Of a stretch of DNA of 12,361 nucleotides, positions 1 to 7,312 are shown piece after piece. The position numbers were made by a program, and so were the translations under genes. Position 1 is the stretch's first letter, and the number at the start of each line of letters is the position of its first letter. Source of the DNA: an uncultured Sphingomonas sp. (lineage in GTDB: Bacteria; Pseudomonadota; Alphaproteobacteria; Sphingomonadales; Sphingomonadaceae). The notes beneath the pieces were generated by a model that saw nothing but the letters and a program-made list of their open reading frames with translations, did no database searches and had not been told where the DNA came from. Location of the stretch: assembly GCA_946886845.1 (NCBI GenBank), contig CAMPJH010000032.1:1-12361 (forward strand), given 5' to 3'.

Positions 1-208
1 TGGTGACGATCGCTTCCTGAAGCTCCTTCGGCTTGACCGTCTCCTCGGCGATCTCACGAAGCGCGACGACCGGGTTTTTGTCGCGGTCGCGGTCGATGGT
101 CAGGTCGGCACCGCCCGAAATCTGGCGCGCGCGCTGGGCCGAAAGCAGGACCAGGTCGAACCTGTTCGGGATCTTATCTACGCAATCTTCGACTGTAACG
201 CGCGCCAT
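1..208 (-). CDS. rpoZ: DNA-directed RNA polymerase omega subunit, N-terminal part
   Basis: The reverse strand from the ATG at 208 encodes a protein beginning [20 protein letters not shown], the standard opening of the omega subunit. It continues through the conserved [13 protein letters not shown] and [13 protein letters not shown] segments. Omega binds the beta-prime subunit and helps RNA polymerase assemble; in many bacteria the gene precedes spoT/relA. About 69 codons are visible and the C-terminus lies beyond the left edge of the window. A CGGAG sequence just upstream of the ATG can serve as ribosome binding site. The gene diverges from the phospholipase D gene across about 134 bases. The identification is by recognition of the N-terminal omega signature; the length fits a family of roughly 70 to 130 residues. 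Confidence 0.95.
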   Translation of the reverse strand, partial: MARVTVEDCVDKIPNRFDLVLLSAQRARQISGGADLTIDRDRDKNPVVALREIAEETVKPKELQEAIVT

Positions 209-263
209 CTGCCGCTCCGATAAAGGAATTCCGCAAGGAATATGGGGTGCCGGGAAGGCGGCG

Positions 264-292
264 CCAATAGCTTGCGGGCGCTGGAAAAGCAA
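264..292 (-). promoter_or_regulatory. Candidate rpoZ promoter
   Basis: On the minus strand TTGCTT (292-287) is followed after 17 bases by TATTGG (269-264), about 56 bases before the rpoZ ATG. The spacing is right for a housekeeping sigma factor and the -10 resembles TATTGC elements found upstream of three other starts in this window. This is inference from pattern alone. Confidence 0.35.
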
Positions 293-342
293 CCGAGCGT
301 CGCGCCTTGCCTAGCCTCCGGCGGCGGGCCACATCTTCAGAT

Positions 343-1512
343 ATGGCAACTCGGCGCAAAGCGGCAGAGACGCCGTCGATCAGGGCGGAGGTCGCCGGCA
401 ATCAGCTCGAGGTGCTCGAAACCGGGGCGCAGCGGCTTGCCGCGTTGAGTGCGCTCATCGAAGACGCGCGGCACAGCCTCAAAATCTTGATGTACATGTT
501 CAACTCGGATCGCGCCGGCGATCGCGTCCGCGACGCGCTGGTCCGGGCGGCGCGGCGCGGCGTGAAGGTGCAGCTGCTGATCGACGCGTTCGGCTCATCT
601 GCGCCGCCCGCCTTCTTTGCTGAGATTGCCGAGAGAGGCGGCGAATATTGCGTGTTCCATCCGACCTACGGCCGCCGCTATTTACTCCGCAACCACCAGA
701 AGCTGATCATTGCCGACGACCGGATCGCGATGACTGGCGGCGCCAACATCGACAGCAGCTACTTGGCCGACAGAGGCGCGCGGCACTGGCGCGACCTGTG
801 GCTTCGGATCGAAGGATCCGAGGCGGCGGTCGCCGGCCGCTATTTCGACGCCTTGTTCCGCTGGTCGAACCGAAAGACCGCCAAGCTGCGCTCGCTGCGG
901 CGGATGGTCGGCGAGTTCAGCGAGTGGCGCGGACCGCTGCAGTGGAAGTTCAGCGGCCCGCTCAGCGTTCGCAATAGCTGGTGGCGGAGCATCGGCGCCG
1001 ACATCAGGCGCGGCAGCCGCCTCGATATGATTTTCGCCTATTTCGCTCCGCCGGGGGCCATGCTCCGCCGGATCGGCCAGCTCGGCCGCCGCGGCCGAGC
1101 CCGGATCATCACCGCCGCCAAATCCGACAATCACGCGACCATCGCCGCCGCCCGGCACAGCTACAGCCGGCTGCTCCGGCGCCATGTCGAGATGTACGAA
1201 TATCAGCCGGCGATGCTGCATACCAAGCTGGCGATCGTCGACGACGCCGTCCACATCGGCTCATCCAACTTCGATTACCGAAGCCTCTACATCAACCTGG
1301 AGGTCATGCTGCGGATCGAGGACGCCGGCTTCGCGGCGGCGATGCGCGGCTATTTCGAGCGCGAGCTTGCGCAGAGCAAATGGATCACGCCCGAACTGCA
1401 CAAGTGCCGATCCAACCCGTGGCGCCGCCTTAAATGGGCGATCTCCCACTTCCTGGTAAATATCATGGACTATACGGTGACCAGGCGGCTGAACTTCCGG
1501 CCGGAGCGATGA
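343..1512 (+). CDS. Phospholipase D-like protein, cardiolipin synthase (ClsB-type) candidate
   Basis: The 389-residue product carries two HKD (phospholipase D) motifs. The first is H118-Q-K followed by a GGANIDSSYL segment; the second is H293-T-K followed by IGSSNFDYRSLYINLE. The second tail (GSSNFDxRSxxxNxE) is typical of cardiolipin synthases, which join two phosphatidylglycerols, or PG and another lipid, at the inner membrane. There is no N-terminal transmembrane hairpin, so it looks more like ClsB (about 410 residues, soluble or peripheral) than ClsA. I chose the ATG at 343. A TTG at 307 would add 12 residues, and neither start has a convincing ribosome binding site. The gene runs convergently into the methyltransferase with only 4 bases between stops. 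A general phosphatidyltransferase or PLD role cannot be excluded. Confidence 0.87.
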   Translation: MATRRKAAETPSIRAEVAGNQLEVLETGAQRLAALSALIEDARHSLKILMYMFNSDRAGDRVRDALVRAARRGVKVQLLIDAFGSSAPPAFFAEIAERGGEYCVFHPTYGRRYLLRNHQKLIIADDRIAMTGGANIDSSYLADRGARHWRDLWLRIEGSEAAVAGRYFDALFRWSNRKTAKLRSLRRMVGEFSEWRGPLQWKFSGPLSVRNSWWRSIGADIRRGSRLDMIFAYFAPPGAMLRRIGQLGRRGRARIITAAKSDNHATIAAARHSYSRLLRRHVEMYEYQPAMLHTKLAIVDDAVHIGSSNFDYRSLYINLEVMLRIEDAGFAAAMRGYFERELAQSKWITPELHKCRSNPWRRLKWAISHFLVNIMDYTVTRRLNFRPER

Positions 1513-1516
1513 CGGC

Positions 1517-2158
1517 TTAGCCTGCCGCCTCGTTCTTCCAGGCCCAAAACAAGCGCGCCGGCGGGACGTTGATCCATTCGAACCCGCGGTCGACCCGGTC
1601 GAACCAGGGTGCGATGAAATTCAGCACCTTGGGGCTGAACTGATAGACCAGGAAGGCGCCGCCGGGACGGACTACCTTGGCCGTCGCCTGGGCGATGTCG
1701 TCGCCAATCCCCGGTGGAAGCGTCGAGAATGGCAGGCCGGACAGCACGTAATCGGCCTTTGCGAAGCCGTGCTCGGCAATGATCGCCTCGACGTCGGCGG
1801 CGGAACCGGCGACCGCGACCAGCCGCGGATCGTCGATCGACTTGCGCAGGAAACGGATAAAATCGGGGTTGGTGTCGATCGCGATCAGCTTGGCGTTCTC
1901 GCCCAGCTTCTCGAGGATCGGCCGGGTGAAGGTGCCGACCCCCGGACCATATTCGACGAACAGCTTGGTCGTCTCCCAGTCGACCGGCTTGAGCATCCGC
2001 TCGATCAGCACCCGGCTCGACGGGATGATCGACCCGACCATCACCGGATGCTTCAGGAAGCCGCGAAGGAATTGCCAATGCGGGCTGTCCGAGCGGCGCG
2101 CCGAGCGGCGGACGAGCCGGCGCGGCCCTTTGAGAATGCGAGCGGTCGAGGTCGGCAT
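1517..2158 (-). CDS. PmtA-like (COG3963) phospholipid or ornithine-lipid N-methyltransferase candidate
   Basis: The product is a 213-residue class I SAM-dependent methyltransferase. The SAM-binding motif I is E69-Y-G-P-G-V-G-T, and D95 in LIAIDTNPDF is the acidic residue that usually holds the SAM ribose. The segment VGSIIPSSRVL (41-51) before motif I and LSGLPFSTLP (139-148) at motif IV are what I associate with the PmtA/COG3963 group, which converts phosphatidylethanolamine toward phosphatidylcholine or methylates ornithine lipids. The first 22 residues are rich in Arg and Lys and could form a membrane-binding amphipathic helix, as known for Agrobacterium PmtA. Similar proteins are often mis-annotated as rRNA adenine dimethylases; the length and lack of the KsgA C-terminal domain argue against that. 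The lipid substrate is unproven. Confidence 0.78.
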   Translation of the reverse strand: MPTSTARILKGPRRLVRRSARRSDSPHWQFLRGFLKHPVMVGSIIPSSRVLIERMLKPVDWETTKLFVEYGPGVGTFTRPILEKLGENAKLIAIDTNPDFIRFLRKSIDDPRLVAVAGSAADVEAIIAEHGFAKADYVLSGLPFSTLPPGIGDDIAQATAKVVRPGGAFLVYQFSPKVLNFIAPWFDRVDRGFEWINVPPARLFWAWKNEAAG

Positions 2159-2192
2159 CGGCGTCTAAAGCTCCGTCGGACGAGGTTCGCTG

Positions 2193-2220
2193 CGTTGGCA
2201 AATGCAGCGCTCGTTGGCAA
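2193..2220. repeat. Two direct CGTTGGCAA repeats near the MFS start
   Basis: The 9-base sequence CGTTGGCAA occurs at 2193-2201 and 2212-2220, 19 bases apart start to start. The pair lies in the divergent region between the methyltransferase and transporter genes. They could be operator half-sites if the transporter really starts at 2277; if it starts at 2202 the second copy is coding and chance is a fair explanation. Confidence 0.3.
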
Positions 2221-3575
2221 GGTTGCGCGGGCTCGGCCGGTTCCCCGGCGCGTCGGTCGCGGCTACGGCCGAACCGATGCCCGCTATCGCTCCCAAAGGC
2301 ACGCTTCCGACGAGCGCCGTCGCCACGCCGCACTTCCTGCTGCTTTATGCGGCGATGCTGGTTGCGGCGGCCGGCAATACCGCGCTTCAGTCGGTGATGC
2401 CGGCGATCGGCCGCGAGATCGGGATCGCCGATTTCTGGGTCGCCATCGCCTACACCTGGTCGGCGGTGCTGTGGGTGCTGCTGGCGCCTTACTGGGCCGA
2501 AAAGAGCGACCGCCACGGCCGCAAAGCGCTGACCCTGATGGGTGTCGCCGGCTTCATTGTCTCAATGACCTTGTGCGGCCTGGTCCTCGATTTCGGGCTG
2601 CGCGGCTACTTCGGAGGGGCGCTGACGTTCGCCCTGTTCGCGCTATTTCGCGCCATTTACGGCGGCCTCGGCTGCGCAACGCCGTCGGCGACTCAGGCCT
2701 ACCTCGCCGGCAAGACCCGGCGAAGCGGCCGGGTAGCGGCGCTTTCGGCTTTGTCCTCGTCGTTCGGCCTCGGCACGATCATCGGCCCGGCGCTGGCGCC
2801 TCTGTTCGTGTTTCCACCGTTTGGGCTGGCCGGGCCGCTGCTCGCTTTCGCCCTGATCGCGCTACTGGTATTCGCCGCGATCCTCGCCTGGCTGCCCGAC
2901 GACAAATATGGCCGCCGGGCCGGCCGCGGCGCGGCGATGAGCTATCCATCGCAGGCTTCCGCCGTGACCGGCGCAAGCGTCATTGCCGCAACCGCCCCGG
3001 GGCACAGGAAGCGGCTCAAATGGACCGACCCGAGAATCCGCGACTGGATCCTCGCCGGGGTCGCGGCGGGCCATGCCCAGGCAGCAATCCTGACCTGCCT
3101 CGGCTTCTTCGTCATCGACCGCCTCGCGCTCGACCCGCACGGGTCGGAATCATCGATCGCGATCGTCATGATGGCCGGCGCGTCGGCGACCCTCGCCGCG
3201 CAATGGGGACTGATCCCGCGCCTCAACGCCGGACCCCGCGCTTTGCTGCTTTGGGGATCGCTGATCGCCGCCATCGGCCTCATCGGCACCATGATTGCGA
3301 ACGATCTTTACGGGATCACCCTCGGCTTCGCGGTCGCCTCGATCGGTTTCGGCTTCACCCGCCCGGGGTTCACCGCCGGAGCGTCGCTCGCGGTCCCGCT
3401 CAGCGAACAGGGTGCGGTCGCCGGAGTGATCACCGCCGCGAACGGGATCAGCTTCGTCGTCGCGCCGGCGCTGGGAATGGCGCTTTACGCGATCAACCCG
3501 AACATCCCGTTCGCGGCGTCTGCCCTGCTATTGCTGCTGCTGACGTGGCTGAGCCGCGGCCTAGGCCGGGCCTGA
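2202..3575 (+). CDS. Major facilitator superfamily transporter, DHA1-like drug efflux type
   Basis: The 457-residue protein has about twelve hydrophobic segments, the first near 45-67 and the second near 78-97. The loop between helices 2 and 3 holds the MFS motif A, with S102-D-R-H-G-R-K108. A GLGTIIGPALAPL stretch in the fifth helix resembles antiporter motif C. Such proteins usually export small molecules with proton exchange across the inner membrane, and TetA-type pumps share this layout; the substrate here is unknown. The start is uncertain. ATG 2202 gives a 43-residue Arg-rich tail, while ATG 2277 gives an 18-residue tail more usual for the family; neither has a clear Shine-Dalgarno. 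The gene is divergent from the methyltransferase and its last 15 bases overlap the end of the Cdc48 gene. Confidence 0.88.
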   Translation: MQRSLARLRGLGRFPGASVAATAEPMPAIAPKGTLPTSAVATPHFLLLYAAMLVAAAGNTALQSVMPAIGREIGIADFWVAIAYTWSAVLWVLLAPYWAEKSDRHGRKALTLMGVAGFIVSMTLCGLVLDFGLRGYFGGALTFALFALFRAIYGGLGCATPSATQAYLAGKTRRSGRVAALSALSSSFGLGTIIGPALAPLFVFPPFGLAGPLLAFALIALLVFAAILAWLPDDKYGRRAGRGAAMSYPSQASAVTGASVIAATAPGHRKRLKWTDPRIRDWILAGVAAGHAQAAILTCLGFFVIDRLALDPHGSESSIAIVMMAGASATLAAQWGLIPRLNAGPRALLLWGSLIAAIGLIGTMIANDLYGITLGFAVASIGFGFTRPGFTAGASLAVPLSEQGAVAGVITAANGISFVVAPALGMALYAINPNIPFAASALLLLLLTWLSRGLGRA

Positions 3576-5879
3576 ATCCTCGCCGCTTCGCGGACGCAGC
3601 ATCCCGGGCAGCACGAAGCCAATTCCGGTCGGCCGGACGGCGTCGCTCTTCAGGGTTTCCTGGATGCGTTGATATTCCTCGAGCATCTCCGGAGTGACCG
3701 AGGCGCGCGTATCGGCGAGCGCGGTTTCGAAATCCGCCATCGTCACCTGCCCCGAATCGAGACCGCGACGGAGCGCGATCAGGCCCGCCCGACGGACCAG
3801 GTCCTCGAGATCGGCGCCAGTGAACCGCTCGGTCCGCTGGGCAAGCGATTCGAGATCGACGTCGTCGGCGAGTGGCATTCCGGCGGTGTGAATCGCGAGG
3901 ATTCGCCGGCGTCCGGCGGTGTCGGGCGGCCCGACGTAGATCAATTCGTCGAAGCGGCCCGGACGGAGCAGCGCCGGATCGATCAGGCTGGGACGGTTGG
4001 TGGCGCCGATGACGACGACATTGTTGAGCTCCTCGAGCCCGTCCATCTCGGCCAGGATCGTGTTGACCACCCGCTCGGTCACCTGCGGTTCGCCCAGCCC
4101 GCCACCGCGCACCGGCACCAGGCTGTCGATCTCGTCGAGGAAGATGACCGTCGGCGCCACCTGCCTTGCCCGGGCGAACAGGCGGGCGATCTGCTGCTCG
4201 CTTTCGCCATACCATTTCGACAACAGGTCCGACGACTTGGTAGCGATGAAGTTGGCGCTGCTTTCGCGCGCCGCCGCTTTTGCGAGCAGCGTCTTGCCGG
4301 TTCCCGGCGGGCCATAGAGCAGGAAGCCCTTGGCCGGGCGGATGCCAATTCGGCGGAAGGCTTCGGGATGCTTCAAGGGCAGCTCGATTCCCTCGCGAAG
4401 CTTCTCCATCGGCTCGTCGAGCCCGCCGATGTCCGACCAGCGGACCTGCGGCGCTTCGACCATCACCTCGCGCATCGCCGAAGGCTGCACGCGCTTGAGC
4501 GCATTCTCGAAATCGCGATTCTCGACCGACAGCGCGTCGAGCACTTCAGTCGGGATGGTTTCTTCCTCCGGGTTGATCTGCGGCATGATCCGCCGCACCG
4601 CTTCCATCGCCGCTTCCCGGGTCAGAGCGGCAAGGTCGGCGCCGACGAAGCCGTAAGTGCGCCGGGCGAGGTCCTTGATGTCGGCGTCGGGCGCCAAGGG
4701 CATGCCGCGCGTGTGGATTTCGAGGATCTCGAGCCGGCCCTGCTCGTCGGGGACTCCGACGATGATTTCGCGGTCGAGCCGGCCGGGCCGGCGAAGCGCC
4801 TCGTCGAGCGCCTCCGGCCGATTGGTCGCGGCGATGACGACCAGGTTCTGGCGCGGCTCGATCCCGTCCATCAAGCTCAAGAGCTGGGCGACGAGGCGTT
4901 TCTCGGCTTCGCCGCTCACCTGCCCGCGCTTCGGGGCGATCGAATCGATTTCGTCGATGAAGATGATCGACGGCGCCGCCGCCGACGCCTGCTCGAACAG
5001 CTCGCGCAGCTTGCGCTCGCTCTCGCCATAGGCCGAGCCCATGATCTCCGGGCCGGCGATATGAAAGAAATGGGCGCTGCTCTCATTGGCGACGGCGCGC
5101 GCCAGCCGGGTCTTGCCGGTTCCGGGCGGCCCGTGGAGCAGGACGCCCTTGGGCGGGTCGACGCCGAGCCGCTGGAACAGCTCGGGGTGGCGCAGCGGAA
5201 GCTCGACCATCTCGCGCAGCGCATCGATCGTGTCGCGCATTCCGCCGAGGTCGTCATAAGTGACGTCGGCGCGCCGATCGCCCGGCTTGCCGCCGAGAAA
5301 TTCCGGAAGCAGCTCGATGTCGGTCTTGGCGTCGATATGGACGATACCCTTCGGCGCCGTGCTGACGACGATCAGCCGCACTTCCTGAAGCGCGAACGCC
5401 GGGGCATTGAGCAACTGGCGCACCGGATCGGGGACATCGGCGTTGACTCGCTGGTGGCCGGTGGTGGCGACGGTGTCGCCCTCGCACAATGGCCGTCCGG
5501 CAAAAGTGCGCTTGAGGGCACCGGCAGAGCCCTGAAGCCGGACATTGTCCTGGGCCGGCGCGAACACCACCCGGGTCGCCGGCTTCGACTTCGCTTTCTT
5601 CACTTCGACGAAATCGCCCGAGCCGATGCCGGCGTTGGCACGCTGCAAGCCGTCCAACCGGATAATGTCCAGCGCTTCGTCCTCGGTGTAGGGGCGGATC
5701 GCCCGAGCCGCGGTCGAGCGCTTGCCGATGATTTCGATGGTGTCGCCCTCGCTAAGGCCGAGATCCTCCATCAGCTTGGCCGGAAGCCGCGCGATTCCGC
5801 GGCCGCTATCCCCTGGCGCGAGGTTGGCGACCTGGACGCGCCGTGTCTTCGGCCGCTCTGCCACTTGGGTATCCGCCAT
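3561..5879 (-). CDS. Cdc48/VCP-family AAA+ ATPase
   Basis: The 772-residue protein has the full Cdc48 layout. An N domain occupies about 12-190 (double-psi barrel plus second subdomain), followed by two AAA modules. D1 has Walker A GPPGTGKT at 250-257, Walker B IIFIDEID ending near 312 and sensor N353. D2 has Walker A at 523-530, Walker B with D582-E583 and sensor N628. Both modules keep paired arginine-finger arginines (R364/R367 and R639/R642) and pore-loop aromatics (Y284; W556-Y557). It probably forms hexamers that unfold proteins or pull apart complexes in the cytoplasm. The C-terminus ends SGEDSGPA and has no HbYX-like proteasome-docking tail. The start is fixed by an AAAGGAG ribosome binding site just upstream of the ATG. 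It lies 102 bases downstream of the SDR gene on the same strand. Confidence 0.95.
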   Translation of the reverse strand: MADTQVAERPKTRRVQVANLAPGDSGRGIARLPAKLMEDLGLSEGDTIEIIGKRSTAARAIRPYTEDEALDIIRLDGLQRANAGIGSGDFVEVKKAKSKPATRVVFAPAQDNVRLQGSAGALKRTFAGRPLCEGDTVATTGHQRVNADVPDPVRQLLNAPAFALQEVRLIVVSTAPKGIVHIDAKTDIELLPEFLGGKPGDRRADVTYDDLGGMRDTIDALREMVELPLRHPELFQRLGVDPPKGVLLHGPPGTGKTRLARAVANESSAHFFHIAGPEIMGSAYGESERKLRELFEQASAAAPSIIFIDEIDSIAPKRGQVSGEAEKRLVAQLLSLMDGIEPRQNLVVIAATNRPEALDEALRRPGRLDREIIVGVPDEQGRLEILEIHTRGMPLAPDADIKDLARRTYGFVGADLAALTREAAMEAVRRIMPQINPEEETIPTEVLDALSVENRDFENALKRVQPSAMREVMVEAPQVRWSDIGGLDEPMEKLREGIELPLKHPEAFRRIGIRPAKGFLLYGPPGTGKTLLAKAAARESSANFIATKSSDLLSKWYGESEQQIARLFARARQVAPTVIFLDEIDSLVPVRGGGLGEPQVTERVVNTILAEMDGLEELNNVVVIGATNRPSLIDPALLRPGRFDELIYVGPPDTAGRRRILAIHTAGMPLADDVDLESLAQRTERFTGADLEDLVRRAGLIALRRGLDSGQVTMADFETALADTRASVTPEMLEEYQRIQETLKSDAVRPTGIGFVLPGMLRPRSGEDSGPA

Positions 5880-5981
5880 CGAATCTCCTTTAGCGCCCCG
5901 CTGCCCTATTGCTGAAATGAAACGGCGCCGGGCTTTCCCGGTTCAATTTGGGGCGGAATTCCCCGGTTAAAAGCCTTTGGG

Positions 5982-6740
5982 TCAAAACTGGATCTTCCCG
6001 GCGGCCTTGCGCGCGACCGACCTCGGAACGAGGCGGGTGGAAAAAGCGGCGATCCTGTTGAGCACTCCGGTGATCACGACCGCCCTGTTGCGATCGAGCG
6101 CGCGCAGCCCTTCGCGAACGACTTGGTCGGCGTTCATCGACAAGCGGTCGACCGTTCGGTTGCCGCCAAATCCGGCGACTTCGCCGAATTCGGTTCTTGT
6201 CGGACCGGGGCATAAGGCCGTCACTTTGACACCGTACCGCCGGACTTCCTCGTGGAGCGCCTCGCTCAGCGACAGGACATAAGCCTTGGTCGCGAAATAG
6301 ACCGCCATCCCCGGCCCGGGCTGGAAAGCGGCGGTCGACGCTAGGTTGAGGATCGCTCCGGACCGCCGTTCGATCATGGCCGGAAGCACCGCCCGGCACA
6401 GGTCGGTCAGAGCTCCGCAGTTGAGGTCGACCATCTGCCGAAGTCGCTCGGGATCGGCCCTTTCGAACCGCCCGTGGAGGCCGAAGCCGGCGTTATTGAC
6501 CAGCAAGTCGACGGTTTCGCCGGCGTCCCTGAGATTGGCGATTAGCAGCGCCGCAGCGTCCGGAGCGCCTAGGTCGATCGCCACCGCACGCGCGTCGCCC
6601 AGCTCGGTGGCTAGTGCGTCGAGGCGGTCCTTGCGGCGAGCGGCAAGCACCAGATGATGACCGCGCCTCGACAATTGGCGGGCAAACTCGACCCCCAGGC
6701 CGGCCGATGCGCCGGTGATCAGCACGACCTTCCGGTCCAA
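5982..6740 (-). CDS. Short-chain dehydrogenase/reductase (classical SDR), TTG start
   Basis: The 252-residue product has the classical SDR elements. The cofactor loop is T9-G-A-S-A-G-L-G16, NNAG lies at 82-85, and the catalytic set is N107, S135, Y148 and K152 in YFATK. It should be an NAD(P)-dependent oxidoreductase with a Rossmann fold; R35-R36 after the second strand favours NADPH. The substrate is not predictable. The open frame continues upstream into the cyclophilin gene with no good start, and homology begins exactly at the TTG at 6740. That TTG lies one base after the cyclophilin stop, with AAGG about nine bases upstream, so translation is probably coupled. Choosing an ATG further upstream would add a tail that is only the shadow of the cyclophilin. 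Confidence 0.88.
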   Translation of the reverse strand: MDRKVVLITGASAGLGVEFARQLSRRGHHLVLAARRKDRLDALATELGDARAVAIDLGAPDAAALLIANLRDAGETVDLLVNNAGFGLHGRFERADPERLRQMVDLNCGALTDLCRAVLPAMIERRSGAILNLASTAAFQPGPGMAVYFATKAYVLSLSEALHEEVRRYGVKVTALCPGPTRTEFGEVAGFGGNRTVDRLSMNADQVVREGLRALDRNRAVVITGVLNRIAAFSTRLVPRSVARKAAGKIQF

Positions 6741-6741
6741 A

Positions 6742-7203
6742 CTAATCGGCCTTGCTGAGGGTCGCCTTGACGATCTTTCCCGGCGCAGTGGGCGGCTCGC
6801 CCTTAGGCAGAGCATCGACATGTTCCATCCCGCTCTCGACCTCGCCCCAGACGGTGTACTGGCCGTCGAGGAAGCGGGCGTCGTCAAAGCAGATGAAAAA
6901 CTGGCTGTTGGCGGTGTCCGGACTCGGCTTGCGGGCCATCGAAACGGTCCCGCGGACATGCGGCGCCTGGCTGAACTCCGCCTTGAGGTCGGGAAGGTCG
7001 GAGCCGCCCATTCCGGTCCCGGTCGGGTCGCCGGTTTGCGCCATGAAGCCCGGGATCACCCGGTGGAACAGCACGCCGTCATAGAAGCCCTTGCTGGCAA
7101 GGTCGGTGATCCGCTCGATGTGGCCGGGCGCGAGGTCGGGCCGAAGCTTGATGACGACGTTGCCGCCGCTCGAGAGGGAAAGGGTCAGGCGATCGTCGGC
7201 CAT
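6742..7203 (-). CDS. Cyclophilin-type peptidyl-prolyl cis-trans isomerase
   Basis: The 153-residue protein is a minimal cyclophilin. It contains FHRVIPGFMAQTGDPTGTG with the catalytic R48, F53 and Q56, and the substrate-pocket residues M89, Q101, F103 and F111. It speeds isomerisation of Xaa-Pro bonds during folding. There is no signal peptide, so it is cytoplasmic, like PpiB. F111 stands where human cyclophilin A has the Trp that binds cyclosporin, as in other bacterial members. The ATG is supported by a strong AGGAGG seven to eight bases upstream. It is the first gene of a probable minus-strand unit with the SDR and perhaps Cdc48, and it diverges from mgtE across 109 bases. Confidence 0.95.
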   Translation of the reverse strand: MADDRLTLSLSSGGNVVIKLRPDLAPGHIERITDLASKGFYDGVLFHRVIPGFMAQTGDPTGTGMGGSDLPDLKAEFSQAPHVRGTVSMARKPSPDTANSQFFICFDDARFLDGQYTVWGEVESGMEHVDALPKGEPPTAPGKIVKATLSKAD

Positions 7204-7273
7204 TGGGCTGCCTCCTAATGCGGGAAAGCGGGCGATTTAGGCCGGGAACCGCGCTTGCGCCAGTGGAGGCGCG

Positions 7274-7302
7274 GCAATAGGAGGGCCTACGCGTCGGCAA
7301 GG
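7274..7302 (-). promoter_or_regulatory. Candidate promoter for the cyclophilin-SDR unit
   Basis: On the minus strand TATTGC (7279-7274) lies about 70 bases before the cyclophilin ATG. A TTGCC sequence lies 15 to 17 bases further upstream (CTTGCC at 7302-7297). The -10 is identical to the candidate elements of the CADD-like gene and the GIN operon. The -35 spacing is slightly short if TTG is aligned strictly. Confidence 0.3.
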
Positions 7303-7312
7303 GGTGAGGGTC

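Noticed and set aside
1517..2158. rRNA adenine dimethyltransferase (KsgA) call for the methyltransferase
   Set aside because: It lacks the C-terminal KsgA domain and is too short; the pre-motif PSSR segment fits the phospholipid methyltransferase group better.
1470..2516. 348-codon open frame on the minus strand
   Set aside because: It overlaps the real methyltransferase in another frame and the antisense of the MFS gene; its translation is low-complexity and Arg-rich.
1769..3697. 642-codon open frame on the plus strand
   Set aside because: It runs over the antisense of the methyltransferase and out of frame through the MFS gene, with Arg- and Pro-rich low-complexity translation.
3669..5915. 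748-codon open frame on the plus strand
   Set aside because: It lies wholly opposite the Cdc48 gene, whose domains are certain. Its translation has no recognisable domain; the frame is open because of GC-rich third positions.
5928..5941. CCGGG-CTTT-CCCGG hairpin downstream of the SDR as a terminator
   Set aside because: The stem has only five pairs and no T-run follows on the minus strand, so it may not stop transcription into Cdc48.
5890..6399. 169-codon open frame on the minus strand between Cdc48 and SDR
   Set aside because: Most of it overlaps the SDR gene in another frame, and its translation is Arg/Ser-rich with no family features.
6741..6959. N-terminal extension of the SDR
   Set aside because: These codons are an out-of-frame reading of the cyclophilin gene; the SDR fold starts at 6740.
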